In this document: positions 17,727 through 28,024 of the stretch, one piece after another | Layout of the letters: every line of letters starts with the position of its first letter | Numbering within the stretch: position 1 is the first letter of the stretch | Assembly (NCBI RefSeq): GCF_026109735.1 | Contig: NZ_CP069620.1 | Coordinates: 3,162,001 to 3,226,000, forward strand | Direction: 5' to 3' | Source of the DNA: Salinimicrobium tongyeongense | Lineage (GTDB): Bacteria; Bacteroidota; Bacteroidia; Flavobacteriales; Flavobacteriaceae | DNA length: 64,000 nucleotides | The notes under the pieces: model-generated | Told to the model about the DNA's origin: nothing | Seen by the model: the letters and a program-made list of their open reading frames with translations, nothing else | Databases searched by the model: none | Translations under genes and position numbers: made by a program

Positions 17727-20645
17727 CTAGGCCTGTTTCAGGTAAACCACACCCATGGGTGGAAGTGTAAGGGATATAGAATTGTCTTTTCCGTGGGCCG
17801 TAAGTTCTGTGCTTTCAACTTCCCCTTCGTTTTTCACGTTACTTCCGCCCAGGCTGGCATCGTCGCTGTTAAAGATCTCCTTCCATTTTCCTTCTTTTTC
17901 AACACCAATCCTATAATTCTCCCGGGGCACGGGAGTAAAATTACACACCACCAGAATATGGTCTTTTGGGTCGTTGCCTTTTCTTAAAAAGCTGATGATG
18001 CTATTTTCTTCATCTTTGATATCAACCCATTCAAATCCTTCGTGTGAAAAGGCTTTTTCATACAGGGCGGGTTCCTTTTTGTACAACTCGTTCAGCACTT
18101 TAAAGGTCTCCTGGACTTGCCGGTGAGAATTCTCATTGGTTAAATGCCACTCCAGGCTCGAATCGTGATTCCATTCGGTAGTTTGACCAAATTCTGCGCC
18201 CATAAATAAAAGTTTGGTTCCGGGGTGTGCGTACATGTAGGCATACAGCGTGCGAAGGTTGGCAAATTTATTCCAGTCGTCACCCGGCATTTTATTGAGG
18301 ATAGACTGCTTTCCGTAGACCACCTCATCATGTGATAGTGGTAACATAAAGTTTTCAGTAAATGCGTAATTCGAACTGAACGTAATGGTGTTCTGGTGAT
18401 ATTTCCTGTTGATAGGGTCTTCACTAAAATATTTCAGGGTATCGTGCATCCAGCCCATCATCCATTTCATCCCAAAGCCAAGCCCCCCGATATAAGTGGG
18501 TTTTGAGACCATGGGCCAGGCGGTAGATTCTTCGGCAATGGTCACGGCATCGGGGAATTCCTTGTACACCACTTCATTGAATTCTTTAAGGAAACTAATT
18601 GCCTCAAGATTCTCTCTTCCGCCGTGTTCATTGGGTTCCCATTCACCTTCTTTTCTGGAATAATCCAGGTATAACATAGAGGCCACCGCATCAACCCTTA
18701 GGCCATCGGCATGAAATTTATCTAACCAGAAGACTGCGTTGCTTATAAGGAAAGATCGTACCTCGTTGCGGCCATAATTGAAGATATAGCTCTGCCAGTC
18801 GGGGTGAAACCCTTTTTTGGGATCGGCGTGTTCATACAGGTAAGTACCGTCAAAATAATGCAGGCCGTGCAAATCTGAAGGAAAGTGGGAGGGAACCCAG
18901 TCAAGGATCACCCCAATGCCGGCCTGGTGCAGGCTGTCTATGAGCTTCATGAACTCCTGTGGAGTACCAAAGCGGCTCGAAGGTGCAAAATAGCCGGTAA
19001 TCTGGTAGCCCCAAGATCCAAAGAATGGATGTTCCATCACGGGCATGAATTCTACGTGGGTGAAGCCCAGTTCTTTGATATACTCAGGAAGTTGTTCAGC
19101 CAGCTCTAAGTAAGTGAGTGACCTGAGGTTATCTTCGGGCACACGCTTCCATGAACCCAGGTGCAGTTCGTATACCGACATGGGCCGGGCCTGTCCTTCT
19201 TTTTTCTTGCGGTCTTTCATCCACACTTTGTCTTTCCAGGTATTCTCCAGATCCCAGACCACAGAAGCTGTGTTGGGCGGAGTTTCCCATTGAAAAGCAA
19301 ACGGGTCTCCTTTATCGGCTTCATAGCCGTTGTTTGACCTTATAAAATATTTGTACAAACTGCCCTTTTTGGCACCCGGGATGAACACTTCCCATATCCC
19401 TGAACCATCCCAACGGGCTTTCATGGGGTTAGAATCCCTGTCCCAATTATTGAAATCTCCTACTACCGCAACTTTTTCGGCATTTGGAGCCCAAACAGCG
19501 AAATAAACCCCCTCGGTGCCCATATATTCCATAAGGTGGGAACCTAATTTGTTGTAAAGGTGGTAATGTTTGCCTTCGCGGAACAGGTGAATGTCAAATT
19601 CGGTTAGTAAAGTAGCTTCAACAGGCTTGTCTGAAGATGATTTTTGCTCTTCTTTCTTGTTGGTAGCCAGATCTTCCACCTGTTTTTTAGCCTTTTGGGC
19701 AGCTGTCATTACTTCCTCTTTATCGGGCAAAATCTCTTCCACTTTTTTCTTTGCTTTTTCAGCCTTCGGAATTAATTTCTCGGCAAAACTTCCGGCGGCA
19801 TCCTTCATGTTTTCAATGTCTTCAGCATCGGGCAGCAGGTCTTTTGCCTTTTTTTCGAGGTCATTTTTAGTGCTTTCTTTTGGAGTGACTTTTTTCTTGA
19901 TAGCATCGGCAGTGTCTTTGGCTGCGTCTTTTAGATCTTCGGAAGGCGAAGTGTTGGGCAACTTCATTTTCTCTTCGGCACTAATGCCCTCTACTTTCTT
20001 TTGACGAGACATTTTCTTTGCAGGTTTCTTTTCTGCTGCTTTTGCAGCCGGTTTAGATTCCTTTTTCACCTCAGATTTTTTGCCTTTTGTTTCCGAAGAT
20101 TTTTTGCTTTTTCTGGTTCCGGTCTTTTTCTCGGGACTCTCTTCGGGGGTAGTGGTTACCTTGCTTGCTGGCGCTGCAACATCGGGCACCTGCTCATCAG
20201 TAAGCGGTTCCTTGAATTTGGCAGGCCTGGAAGTTGTTCCCGCATTTTTCTTTCCTGCGGAAGTTTTCTTCGCCTTACTTTTAGGCTTCGGACTGGCCGC
20301 AGCATCTGAATCGGGCATCTTTGTCTTTGGCAGACCGGTCTTTAATTTTGTGCTTTTTGACTCCTTATCTGATGCGGTTTTTTTCTCTGAAGCTGTTTTT
20401 GAAGTTCCCGACTTTTTAACAGCCGTGGTTTTTTTAACAGCAGGTTTATTGGAAGCCGTTTTCTCTGAAGCCGTTTTCTTAGCCTCGGCCTTCTTCAGAG
20501 TTTTTTTACCTACACCTTTTGGCCCTTTTACTTCCCCCGATTCTTCAGCAGATTTTTTGCCTTTATCCACGGGAGCTTTGGGAGCTTTTCCGGTGTCAGA
20601 AACATTTTTATCTATATCTTTTTTATTGTTTTCTTTCTTAGCCAT
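17727..20645 (-). CDS. glgB: 1,4-alpha-glucan branching enzyme with long lysine-rich N-terminal tail
   Basis: A 972-residue branching enzyme that cuts an alpha-1,4 glucan and rejoins it as an alpha-1,6 branch. Residues from about 345 are a normal GlgB: CBM48-like domain (VYFAVWAPNAEKVAVVGDFNNWD), then a GH13 barrel with nucleophile Asp652 (RVDAV) and acid/base Glu705 (AEES), spaced 53 residues apart as in E. coli GlgB. Residues 1 to about 345 are extra: low-complexity Lys/Ala/Ser/Thr/Glu sequence with many KK and SEKTAS-like repeats, like a histone-H1-type disordered tail, followed by coiled-coil-like segments. It is the last gene of the glgE - treS - glgB operon, 3 bases after the treS fusion gene. 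Confidence 0.93.
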   Translation of the reverse strand: MAKKENNKKDIDKNVSDTGKAPKAPVDKGKKSAEESGEVKGPKGVGKKTLKKAEAKKTASEKTASNKPAVKKTTAVKKSGTSKTASEKKTASDKESKSTKLKTGLPKTKMPDSDAAASPKPKSKAKKTSAGKKNAGTTSRPAKFKEPLTDEQVPDVAAPASKVTTTPEESPEKKTGTRKSKKSSETKGKKSEVKKESKPAAKAAEKKPAKKMSRQKKVEGISAEEKMKLPNTSPSEDLKDAAKDTADAIKKKVTPKESTKNDLEKKAKDLLPDAEDIENMKDAAGSFAEKLIPKAEKAKKKVEEILPDKEEVMTAAQKAKKQVEDLATNKKEEQKSSSDKPVEATLLTEFDIHLFREGKHYHLYNKLGSHLMEYMGTEGVYFAVWAPNAEKVAVVGDFNNWDRDSNPMKARWDGSGIWEVFIPGAKKGSLYKYFIRSNNGYEADKGDPFAFQWETPPNTASVVWDLENTWKDKVWMKDRKKKEGQARPMSVYELHLGSWKRVPEDNLRSLTYLELAEQLPEYIKELGFTHVEFMPVMEHPFFGSWGYQITGYFAPSSRFGTPQEFMKLIDSLHQAGIGVILDWVPSHFPSDLHGLHYFDGTYLYEHADPKKGFHPDWQSYIFNYGRNEVRSFLISNAVFWLDKFHADGLRVDAVASMLYLDYSRKEGEWEPNEHGGRENLEAISFLKEFNEVVYKEFPDAVTIAEESTAWPMVSKPTYIGGLGFGMKWMMGWMHDTLKYFSEDPINRKYHQNTITFSSNYAFTENFMLPLSHDEVVYGKQSILNKMPGDDWNKFANLRTLYAYMYAHPGTKLLFMGAEFGQTTEWNHDSSLEWHLTNENSHRQVQETFKVLNELYKKEPALYEKAFSHEGFEWVDIKDEENSIISFLRKGNDPKDHILVVCNFTPVPRENYRIGVEKEGKWKEIFNSDDASLGGSNVKNEGEVESTELTAHGKDNSISLTLPPMGVVYLKQA

Positions 20646-20648
20646 GAT

Positions 20649-23600
20649 TTATTGTTTTATACATGATTTAATTCCCCTTAGCGGGATCAAGACCCAGTCT
20701 GGCCGGTTGTTCAATTCGTAGTTCATCTCGTAGATCGCCTTTTCAAGCAGGAAGATCTGCATGAGGATCTCGGTATCGTCCTCATTTGGCGGAATAAAGT
20801 CATTTTCGCCTACGTGCTCGTAGTAGCCTTTGAGGAACATTTGGGTGACCAGGTAATACCAGTTCTCTGCCCAGATATCTAGGTCGCCTTCTTTGTTGTG
20901 ATCGTCAAATTCAGATTCTATGATGCTGCTGTAAGCGGCATAGTGGAAAGAGCGAACCATACCGGCCACATCACGCAGCGGCGATCTTTTTAATCTTCGT
21001 TCACTAAAAGACCTTGCGGGTTCGCCCTCAAAATCTATGATCACAAAGTCTTTACCTGTCCATAGAACCTGCCCAAGATGGTAGTCGCCATGGGTCCTTA
21101 TCTTCATGATAGGGATCTTATGGTCGTAGACTTTTTTAAAGGTGTTGAGCACTTCAGTTTTCATATCAAGCACTTCCTGAGCTTCTTCCCGTATATGCTC
21201 CGGAAGGGTTTTTATACTCTTCTGAAGGTTTTGGAAAGCATTTCGGGTAAGCGATTGCAGGGAAGAGAACAATGACCTCTGGTAGTGCAGAGAAAATGGT
21301 TCAGGTTCAAAATCCTTTTCCATAGGGTTTGCTGCCAGTGCTTTGTGCATTTCGGCGGTTCTTTGGCCTAACAAGAATATCCTTTCAGGAAAAACAGCGC
21401 CCATTAATTCTTTCAGGTTTTCTGAAAGGTCCTGGTAAGAAAGCGGTTTAAGCGTATGTTCTACCGGCTCAAATTCCTGGTCTTTCGGGAGGGTGAGTAC
21501 CCTGTCAAAAAAGCGGTTTAGCGCATCTTTTGTATAATCCCATGCATCGCCCTGGTTGGGCACAAGGTCCTGCATCATTCCCAGTACAATGATGTTCCTG
21601 GGGTCGGGTTTGTACTCAATTGCACCCACAAATCGGGGGGAGTTTTTGTATTCTGTTTTTTCAGTGAGATAGCGGGTGATCTCGAGGTCTGGATTGATGG
21701 TATTATCCAGTTTTCGGTATAATTTTAAGAAGTATTTATTGTCAAAAATGAGCGAGGTGTTGCTCTGCTCGGCATTGAGGATCTTGGAGTGTACCTTTTT
21801 CCCTTCGGCTTCAAGATTTTCTTCACTGTGGTAGAAAACCAGGTTGCCGCGGCCGCTCTTCAGCCTTCTTCCTTTTCGGATATTTCTGAAAAGCACATTT
21901 CTGAAGTTCTCGCTGTAAACCGAATCAAAAAGATATCCTTCTTCACCATCTATCTTCAGTTTGGCAATAATTCCTTTGCCGGGGATTTCTTTGAATTCAT
22001 CTTCGTGTTTCGGACTTAAAAATCCGAGCGGAAGCTGATAAACTTCCGGCAGGCCATCATTATAGCTCACTTCAATAGTGATTAAAGTTGAAGGGATATC
22101 TTTTACGGGTATGTCTACCTTGTTCACCACAGAGATACTCTGAATGACTCTGGATTTGCCCCCAAACCAGCGACAGGTATTGAGGTAGCCCGGAAGAATA
22201 CTTTGTTCTAATTTGGTCTTGGTCTTATTGTTTAGAAGTTGCTCCCAGTTGTCTATACTTAATACCGGCGTTTCTGACTGTGCCACATGGCCTTCCTCTT
22301 TTTGTAACTGGAACCAGTAATAACCGTGGGGCGCCATGGTAAACAGGTAAGGGTGTTCGGTGATCCTGGGGAATTTGTTATGGCTGAACACTTCTACCGG
22401 AATATACCCTTCATAGGCCTCAAGATCGAGTTCGGCAGCCTGTGGAAAGCGGGAGAGGTTCCCCAACACAAGTATGTCTTCATCTTCATAAGTCCGCGTG
22501 TATGCTATGATCTTTGCATTGCTGGGAGAGAGAAAATTAATGTCTCCGCGACCAAAGGCTTTGTACTTTTTTCTCATGCTTATGATCCTCTTCATCCACC
22601 ACAAGAGCGAAGAAGAATTCATTTGTTCGGTCTCAACGTTGATGGATTCGTACTTATATGCCGGATCTATAATGACCGGCAGGTAAAGCTTGTGCGGATT
22701 TGCATGGGAGAATCCGGCATTGCGGTCTGATGACCATTGCATGGGCGTTCTCACCCCGTCACGGTCTCCCAGATAGTAATTGTCTCCCATACCAATCTCG
22801 TCTCCGTAATAGATCACCGGGGTGCCGGGAAGGGAGAAGAGCAGCACGTTCATCAATTCTATTTTATTGCGGTTGTTCTCAAGCAGTGGAGCCAGCCTGT
22901 GGCGTATCCCAACGTTGATCTTCGCCTGCGGGTCTTTGGTGTAGACCTTGTACATGTAATCCCTTTCTTCATCGGTCACCATTTCGAGGGTCAATTCATC
23001 GTGGTTCCGAAGAAAAATTGCCCACTGGCAGTTCTCCGGAATTTCCGGAGTCTGGTCAATAATATCCATAATGGGATAGCGGTCTTCCATCTTGACCGAC
23101 ATGAACATCCTGGGCATAATGGGGAAGTGGTAGTTCATATGGCACTCGTTGCCTTCCCCAAAATACGCTGCCGAATCTTCTGGCCACATATTGGCTTCAG
23201 CCAGCAAAAGTTTGTTCTCGTACTTCTTGTCTACATGCGCTCTTAACTTCTGAAGGAATTCATGCGTTTCCGGCAGGTTTTCACAGTTTGTGCCTTCCCT
23301 CTCGAAGAGGTAAGGCACGGCATCAAGCCTGAAGCCATCCACACCCATATCAAACCAGAAGTCAATTACATCAAACACTTCCTGCTGCACTTTTGGATTA
23401 TCAAAATTCAAATCGGGTTGATGACTAAAAAAGCGGTGCCAGAAATACTGTTGCGCCACCGGGTCCCACGTCCAGTTAGAAGGTTCGGTATCTGTAAAGA
23501 TGATTCGGGTATCTTTATATTTGGTAGGGTCATCGGTCCATACGTAGTAATCCCTCTCGGGAGAACCTATGGGGGCGTTTCTTGCTTCCTGAAACCACGG

Positions 23601-23948
23601 GTGCTGGTCTGACGTGTGATTGATAACCAGCTCGGTAATGATCTTTAATCCGCGGCTATGTGCTTCATCAATAAGCTTTTTGAAGGTGTCAAGATCTCCA
23701 TAAGATGGGTTAATGCTGTAGTAGTCGGCAATGTCATAACCGTCATCCCTAAGGGGGGAAGGGTAGAATGGCAGCAGCCATATTGCTGTCACCCCCAGGT
23801 CTTCCAGGTAGTCCAGCTTTTGCAGCAGGCCTTCAAAATCACCTATTCCGTCACCATTGCTATCAAAAAAGGCTTTAATATGAAGTTCGTAAATAATAGC
23901 ATCTTTATACCAGGTTTCCTGATCGCTCGCTTGAAGTGGTTTGATCAT
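20649..23948 (-). CDS. treS: Trehalose synthase / maltokinase fusion protein
   Basis: A 1099-residue two-enzyme fusion. Residues 1 to about 555 are a GH13 trehalose synthase that interconverts trehalose and maltose (WYKDAIIYELHIKAF start, nucleophile Asp209 in RLDAV, acid Glu251 in LAEANMWPE, then RNHDELTLE). Residues from about 570 are a maltokinase (Mak/Pep2) with a kinase-like catalytic loop HGDYHLGQ (Asp955) and metal-binding IDFEGEP about 20 residues on; it makes maltose-1-phosphate from maltose and ATP. This feeds GlgE, encoded 13 bases upstream in the same operon. The TreS-Mak fusion is a known arrangement of the GlgE pathway. The protein is full length and both catalytic centres are intact. 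Confidence 0.95.
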   Translation of the reverse strand: MIKPLQASDQETWYKDAIIYELHIKAFFDSNGDGIGDFEGLLQKLDYLEDLGVTAIWLLPFYPSPLRDDGYDIADYYSINPSYGDLDTFKKLIDEAHSRGLKIITELVINHTSDQHPWFQEARNAPIGSPERDYYVWTDDPTKYKDTRIIFTDTEPSNWTWDPVAQQYFWHRFFSHQPDLNFDNPKVQQEVFDVIDFWFDMGVDGFRLDAVPYLFEREGTNCENLPETHEFLQKLRAHVDKKYENKLLLAEANMWPEDSAAYFGEGNECHMNYHFPIMPRMFMSVKMEDRYPIMDIIDQTPEIPENCQWAIFLRNHDELTLEMVTDEERDYMYKVYTKDPQAKINVGIRHRLAPLLENNRNKIELMNVLLFSLPGTPVIYYGDEIGMGDNYYLGDRDGVRTPMQWSSDRNAGFSHANPHKLYLPVIIDPAYKYESINVETEQMNSSSLLWWMKRIISMRKKYKAFGRGDINFLSPSNAKIIAYTRTYEDEDILVLGNLSRFPQAAELDLEAYEGYIPVEVFSHNKFPRITEHPYLFTMAPHGYYWFQLQKEEGHVAQSETPVLSIDNWEQLLNNKTKTKLEQSILPGYLNTCRWFGGKSRVIQSISVVNKVDIPVKDIPSTLITIEVSYNDGLPEVYQLPLGFLSPKHEDEFKEIPGKGIIAKLKIDGEEGYLFDSVYSENFRNVLFRNIRKGRRLKSGRGNLVFYHSEENLEAEGKKVHSKILNAEQSNTSLIFDNKYFLKLYRKLDNTINPDLEITRYLTEKTEYKNSPRFVGAIEYKPDPRNIIVLGMMQDLVPNQGDAWDYTKDALNRFFDRVLTLPKDQEFEPVEHTLKPLSYQDLSENLKELMGAVFPERIFLLGQRTAEMHKALAANPMEKDFEPEPFSLHYQRSLFSSLQSLTRNAFQNLQKSIKTLPEHIREEAQEVLDMKTEVLNTFKKVYDHKIPIMKIRTHGDYHLGQVLWTGKDFVIIDFEGEPARSFSERRLKRSPLRDVAGMVRSFHYAAYSSIIESEFDDHNKEGDLDIWAENWYYLVTQMFLKGYYEHVGENDFIPPNEDDTEILMQIFLLEKAIYEMNYELNNRPDWVLIPLRGIKSCIKQ

Positions 23949-23961
23949 CGGTTTTTATCTT

Positions 23962-25941
23962 TTATTGGATTGGTTTTTTAGTTTCTACTTTTAAAATATG
24001 TGCGGGTATGGCCCGTGGGTGCAGCTCTACATAATTCCATGCATCCTGCCATATATAGCTGGCGCCTGTTAACAGGTCTCTCACCGAATAAGATTCGTGC
24101 GGGTCTATTTGAAGCCTTTCAAGCGGAACTTCAACCCAACCCGACTGGGTATTGTGAGGATCGAGGTTCACTACAATGATCAACCTGTTCTTTCCATCCT
24201 TATCTACTTTAGAATAGGAGATCAATTTATCATTGTCGGTTTTACAGAATTCAATATTCCAGGTGGTTTGCAGCGCCTCGTTCTCATTCCTAATCCGGTT
24301 GAGGATGCTTATCATCTCTTTAATACGGGTATTGCGGTGCCAGTCCCAGTGATAGATCTGGTATTTTTCTGAATGCACATACTCTTCCTTGCCGGGATAA
24401 GGTTCGTTGAGGCCAAATTCAAAGACAGGTCCGTAAAGGCCATAATTGGAAGACATAGTGGCCGCAAGGATGAGCCTTATTAAAAATGAGGGCTCTTCTT
24501 TGTGTTCCAGGGAAATTGGAAGTATATCGGGGGTATTGGGCCAGAAGTTGGGCCTGTAATACTCCCGCACTTCAGTCTTTGTAAGTTGGGTGAGGTATTC
24601 TTCAAATTCCTCTTTGGTATTTCTCCAGGTAAAGTAGGTGTAGGATTGGTTAAACCCAATTTTTGCCAGTTCCTCCATTACCCGGGGGCGCGTAAAAGCT
24701 TCCGCTAGAAAAATTATCCCCTCATGCTTTTTGTTGATCTCGGCAATGCACCATTCCCAGAAAAGAAAGGTCTTGGTATGCGGATTATCAACTCTAAAAA
24801 CATTCACGCCTTTAGCTATCCAGAATTCAACTATACTTTTCAATTCTTCCCACAGGTTCTCCCAGTCTTCAGTCTCAAAATTTACCGGAAGCACATCCTG
24901 ATATTTCTTCGGCGGATTTTCAGCGTATTGCACTGTACCGTCTGGTCGCCATTTGAACCACTGCGGGTGTTCCTTTACATAAGGATGGTCTGGCGAACAC
25001 TGGATGGCAAAATCCAAAGCGATCTCAATCCCCAGGTCTTTGGCCTTCTTCACTAGGCTGGTAAAATCTTCCATGCTCCCCAGCTCGGGATGTATGGCTT
25101 TATGGCCTCCTTCGCTGGCACCAATGGCCCAGGGTGAACCCGGATCTCCTTCCTCGGCTTCGGTAGCGTTGTTAAGTCCTTTTCTATGGCTGTGCCCAAT
25201 GGGGTGTATGGGCGGAAAATATATAGTATCAAACCCCATTTTTGACACCTCAGGCAGTATGTTCTCGCAATCTTTAAAGGTTCCGTGTCTGCCTTTTTCG
25301 GGGGAAGCAGATCGGGGAAAGAATTCGTACCAGGCACTAAAGAGTGCCTTTTTCCTTTCTACCCTTACTTCGAGTATCTTATCATAAGGAAAAGCCTTGT
25401 CGCGGTTACGGGATTCATACATGGCTTTTGAAGCCGAATCACTCAAGGCTTCAGACACAGCTCTTTGCTCATGCTCTTCATCCCTGAATAGGTCGAACCA
25501 GTTTTTTAGCTTTTTCTTGTTGGGGGAAGAGGCGCGGGCAAGGGCTTCTTCCATTAATTCGGCTCCTATGAGGAGTTCGGTCTTTAGATTTTGATTGGCG
25601 GCTGCTTTTTTCTCCAGGCTGTCCTGCCAGGTGGCAAAATGATCTACCCACGATTCTATGGTGTATTCGTACACCCCGGTTTCGGGCAATTCAAAAGTTG
25701 CGCTCCAGTGGTCGTTTCCCTCAAAGATCATCGGCTTTTCCTGCCATTTCTTTTCACGGCCCCTGCCTGTTCTTTTTTCGCGGAAGAGCAGCACCGCGTC
25801 CACCTTGTCATGCCCGTCTCCAAAAATGTCGGCTTCCACTTTTATTTCTTCTTCTATTACTCTTTTTATAGGATATTTTCCGCAGTCAATTTGGGGTTTC
25901 ACATTTCTTATACTCACTCGCTTGTGACCTTCAATTTTCAT
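23962..25941 (-). CDS. glgE: Alpha-1,4-glucan:maltose-1-phosphate maltosyltransferase
   Basis: A 659-residue GH13_3 enzyme that adds maltosyl units from maltose-1-phosphate to an alpha-1,4 glucan. An N-terminal beta-sandwich (about 1-110) is followed by a helical insert (about 110-200), then the catalytic barrel. The nucleophile is Asp385 (FRVDNPHTK) and the general acid Glu414 (FLAEAFTRP), 29 residues apart as in actinobacterial GlgE. The start ATG at 25941 gives the typical length. It is the first gene of the minus-strand operon, with treS-mak 13 bases downstream, and faces the treZ operon across a 192-base divergent region. Confidence 0.95.
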   Translation of the reverse strand: MKIEGHKRVSIRNVKPQIDCGKYPIKRVIEEEIKVEADIFGDGHDKVDAVLLFREKRTGRGREKKWQEKPMIFEGNDHWSATFELPETGVYEYTIESWVDHFATWQDSLEKKAAANQNLKTELLIGAELMEEALARASSPNKKKLKNWFDLFRDEEHEQRAVSEALSDSASKAMYESRNRDKAFPYDKILEVRVERKKALFSAWYEFFPRSASPEKGRHGTFKDCENILPEVSKMGFDTIYFPPIHPIGHSHRKGLNNATEAEEGDPGSPWAIGASEGGHKAIHPELGSMEDFTSLVKKAKDLGIEIALDFAIQCSPDHPYVKEHPQWFKWRPDGTVQYAENPPKKYQDVLPVNFETEDWENLWEELKSIVEFWIAKGVNVFRVDNPHTKTFLFWEWCIAEINKKHEGIIFLAEAFTRPRVMEELAKIGFNQSYTYFTWRNTKEEFEEYLTQLTKTEVREYYRPNFWPNTPDILPISLEHKEEPSFLIRLILAATMSSNYGLYGPVFEFGLNEPYPGKEEYVHSEKYQIYHWDWHRNTRIKEMISILNRIRNENEALQTTWNIEFCKTDNDKLISYSKVDKDGKNRLIIVVNLDPHNTQSGWVEVPLERLQIDPHESYSVRDLLTGASYIWQDAWNYVELHPRAIPAHILKVETKKPIQ

Positions 25942-26093
25942 AGGGTATATTTATTGGATAAATGGTTGATTATTTCCCGAAATGCCTGTGATTTCGGGTA
26001 TTCCTGCATTCTAAAACACTTAAATTTAGGCAAGTATATGCACACCCTTAGTTAAAAAACTATTAAACATTAAATCTTCCATTTTATCCTTCT

Positions 26094-26101
26094 TAGCTTT
26101 G
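26094..26101 (+). promoter_or_regulatory. Putative -7 box before treZ
   Basis: TAGCTTTG matches TAnnTTTG, 32 bases before the treZ ATG. A TTG at the usual distance is missing. It lies in the divergent glgE/treZ region, where shared control of both operons would act. Confidence 0.4.
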
Positions 26102-26133
26102 AGTGTATTTGAAATTCAGGAAGAAAGAAACCT

Positions 26134-27954
26134 ATGGGAAAGAAAGTTGGTGCAGTATATAAAGGACATGAAAAAGTTGAATTTTGCGTATGGGCACCTT
26201 TTGCCAAAACTGTTGAAGTAGTATTTGAAAAATCTAAAAACGCCGAAGATCTTATTAAAGATAATAAAGGTTACTGGTGTAAAGAAGTAAAAAATGTTGC
26301 CCCGGGCGACACCTATAAATTCCGCCTCGATCAAAAAGATGAATTTCCCGATCCCGCTTCCCTTTCCCAACCGCAGGGTGTTCATTCGTGGTCACAGGTT
26401 ATAGACCACAGCGCCCATGAGTGGCAGGATAGGGAATGGAAAGGCAGGCAGCTTTCTGAAATGATCATTTATGAGCTCCACGTGGGCAGCTTTACCAAAA
26501 CAGGGACTTTTGAAGGCGTTATCGATAAACTCGGCCACCTGGAAGAACTGGGTGTAAACACCATTGAGCTAATGCCCGTGGCCCAGTTTCCCGGGGAGCG
26601 CAACTGGGGGTATGATGGCGTGTACCCCTTTGCAGCACAGGATAGCTACGGCGGAGCGGCCGGGCTTAAAAAACTTGTAGATGCCTGCCACGCCCAGGGT
26701 ATAAGCGTGATCCTCGATGTGGTTTACAACCATCTTGGCCCCGAAGGAAACTACATTTCCCAATACGGCCCTTATTTTACCGATAAATACCATACGCCCT
26801 GGGGAAGTGCTTTAAATTTTGACGATGAATATTCAGATCAGGTGAGGCAGCATTTTATTCAGAATGCGCTCATGTGGCTTGAAGGTTTCCATCTTGACGG
26901 TCTCCGCCTCGATGCCGTTCACGAGATCATCGACAGGGGCGCAAGGCATTTTCTGAAGGAATTAAGCGAGAAGACCGACGCACTGGAAACAAAGACCGGA
27001 AGAAAATATGTGCTCATTGCCGAAAGCGACCTCAATGATACCAAATTAATAAGAGATTATGAGCACGGGGGCTTTGGGCTGGAAGGCCAGTGGGTAGACG
27101 ATTTTCACCACGCCCTGCACACCATCCTCACCGGGGAAGACGCAGGTTATTATACCGACTACGGAAAAATGGAATTCCTGGCCAAATCTTTTAAACAGGC
27201 TTTTATCTACGACGGAATTTATTCGCCCTTTCGCAAGCGCAGCATCGGCAATGCTCCTGCCGGGCTTGAGCCTTCCCATTTTGTGATCTGTATCCAGAAC
27301 CACGATCAGGTGGGGAACAGGCTGCTGGGCGAACGCTTCGCTGAGCTGCTGAGTTTTGAAAAACAGAAGCTCGCTGCCGCCACCATGCTCAGCGCGCCAT
27401 TTGTGCCCATGCTTTTTATGGGGGAAGAGTTCGGGGAAAAGAATCGTTTTCAGTATTTTGTGAGCCACGGCGATGCCAGCCTTGTAAAAGCAGTACAGGA
27501 GGGCCGAAAAAGGGAATTCGAGTACTTCTTTCACTCTCATTCTGAAGTCGATTTTCCCGATCCGCAGGCCAAAAGCACTTTTGAAAATTCAAAGCTCAAC
27601 TGGCATTTTAAGAAAGATGATCAGAAAAACAAGCTGTTTAATTTTTATAAGAAACTTATAAAGCTGAAAAAACAAGGGGCTTTCGGGCTTTTTAGCCTCC
27701 AAAATGCCACTTTTGAAGCCGATGAGGACAAAAAACTCCTGAAGGTTTCAGCAAAGGATGAAAATTCAGTCTTAACCGGTATTTATAACTTCGGAAGTTC
27801 AGAGTATTCAGAAAAAATTTTAGAAAAAATACCCCCCCGGCCCCTCATCTTTTCTGCAGATAAAAAATGGGGTGGAAATAAGGATTCAAACGAACTTTTT
27901 GATTCAGGAAATATCATTGTACCTGCAGAAGCGGCAGTGATTTACAGGTCTTAA
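26134..27954 (+). CDS. treZ: Malto-oligosyltrehalose trehalohydrolase
   Basis: A 606-residue GH13 enzyme that releases trehalose from malto-oligosyltrehalose, the product of TreY. An N-terminal E-set domain (KVEFCVWAPFAKTVEVVF) precedes the barrel, with nucleophile Asp260 (LRLDAVHE) and acid/base Glu297 (IAESDLND). The HHALHTILTGE stretch after it is typical of TreZ. It is first in the treZ - GH57 - treY - malQ operon. Length and motifs are normal. A near copy of the dispersed palindrome occurs inside the gene at 27711-27724. Confidence 0.94.
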   Translation: MGKKVGAVYKGHEKVEFCVWAPFAKTVEVVFEKSKNAEDLIKDNKGYWCKEVKNVAPGDTYKFRLDQKDEFPDPASLSQPQGVHSWSQVIDHSAHEWQDREWKGRQLSEMIIYELHVGSFTKTGTFEGVIDKLGHLEELGVNTIELMPVAQFPGERNWGYDGVYPFAAQDSYGGAAGLKKLVDACHAQGISVILDVVYNHLGPEGNYISQYGPYFTDKYHTPWGSALNFDDEYSDQVRQHFIQNALMWLEGFHLDGLRLDAVHEIIDRGARHFLKELSEKTDALETKTGRKYVLIAESDLNDTKLIRDYEHGGFGLEGQWVDDFHHALHTILTGEDAGYYTDYGKMEFLAKSFKQAFIYDGIYSPFRKRSIGNAPAGLEPSHFVICIQNHDQVGNRLLGERFAELLSFEKQKLAAATMLSAPFVPMLFMGEEFGEKNRFQYFVSHGDASLVKAVQEGRKREFEYFFHSHSEVDFPDPQAKSTFENSKLNWHFKKDDQKNKLFNFYKKLIKLKKQGAFGLFSLQNATFEADEDKKLLKVSAKDENSVLTGIYNFGSSEYSEKILEKIPPRPLIFSADKKWGGNKDSNELFDSGNIIVPAEAAVIYRS

Positions 27955-28024
27955 AAATATGCGTTAAAAATGCCCTTTTTGGGACCCCGCTTTTGTGGCA
28001 GATCAATAATTAATAAAAAACATT

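Noticed and set aside
20080-20721. Long plus-strand frame opposite the glgB tail (213 codons)
   Set aside because: It is the complement of the Lys-rich low-complexity tail, gives Phe/Leu/Ser-rich sequence, and has no own promoter or family match.
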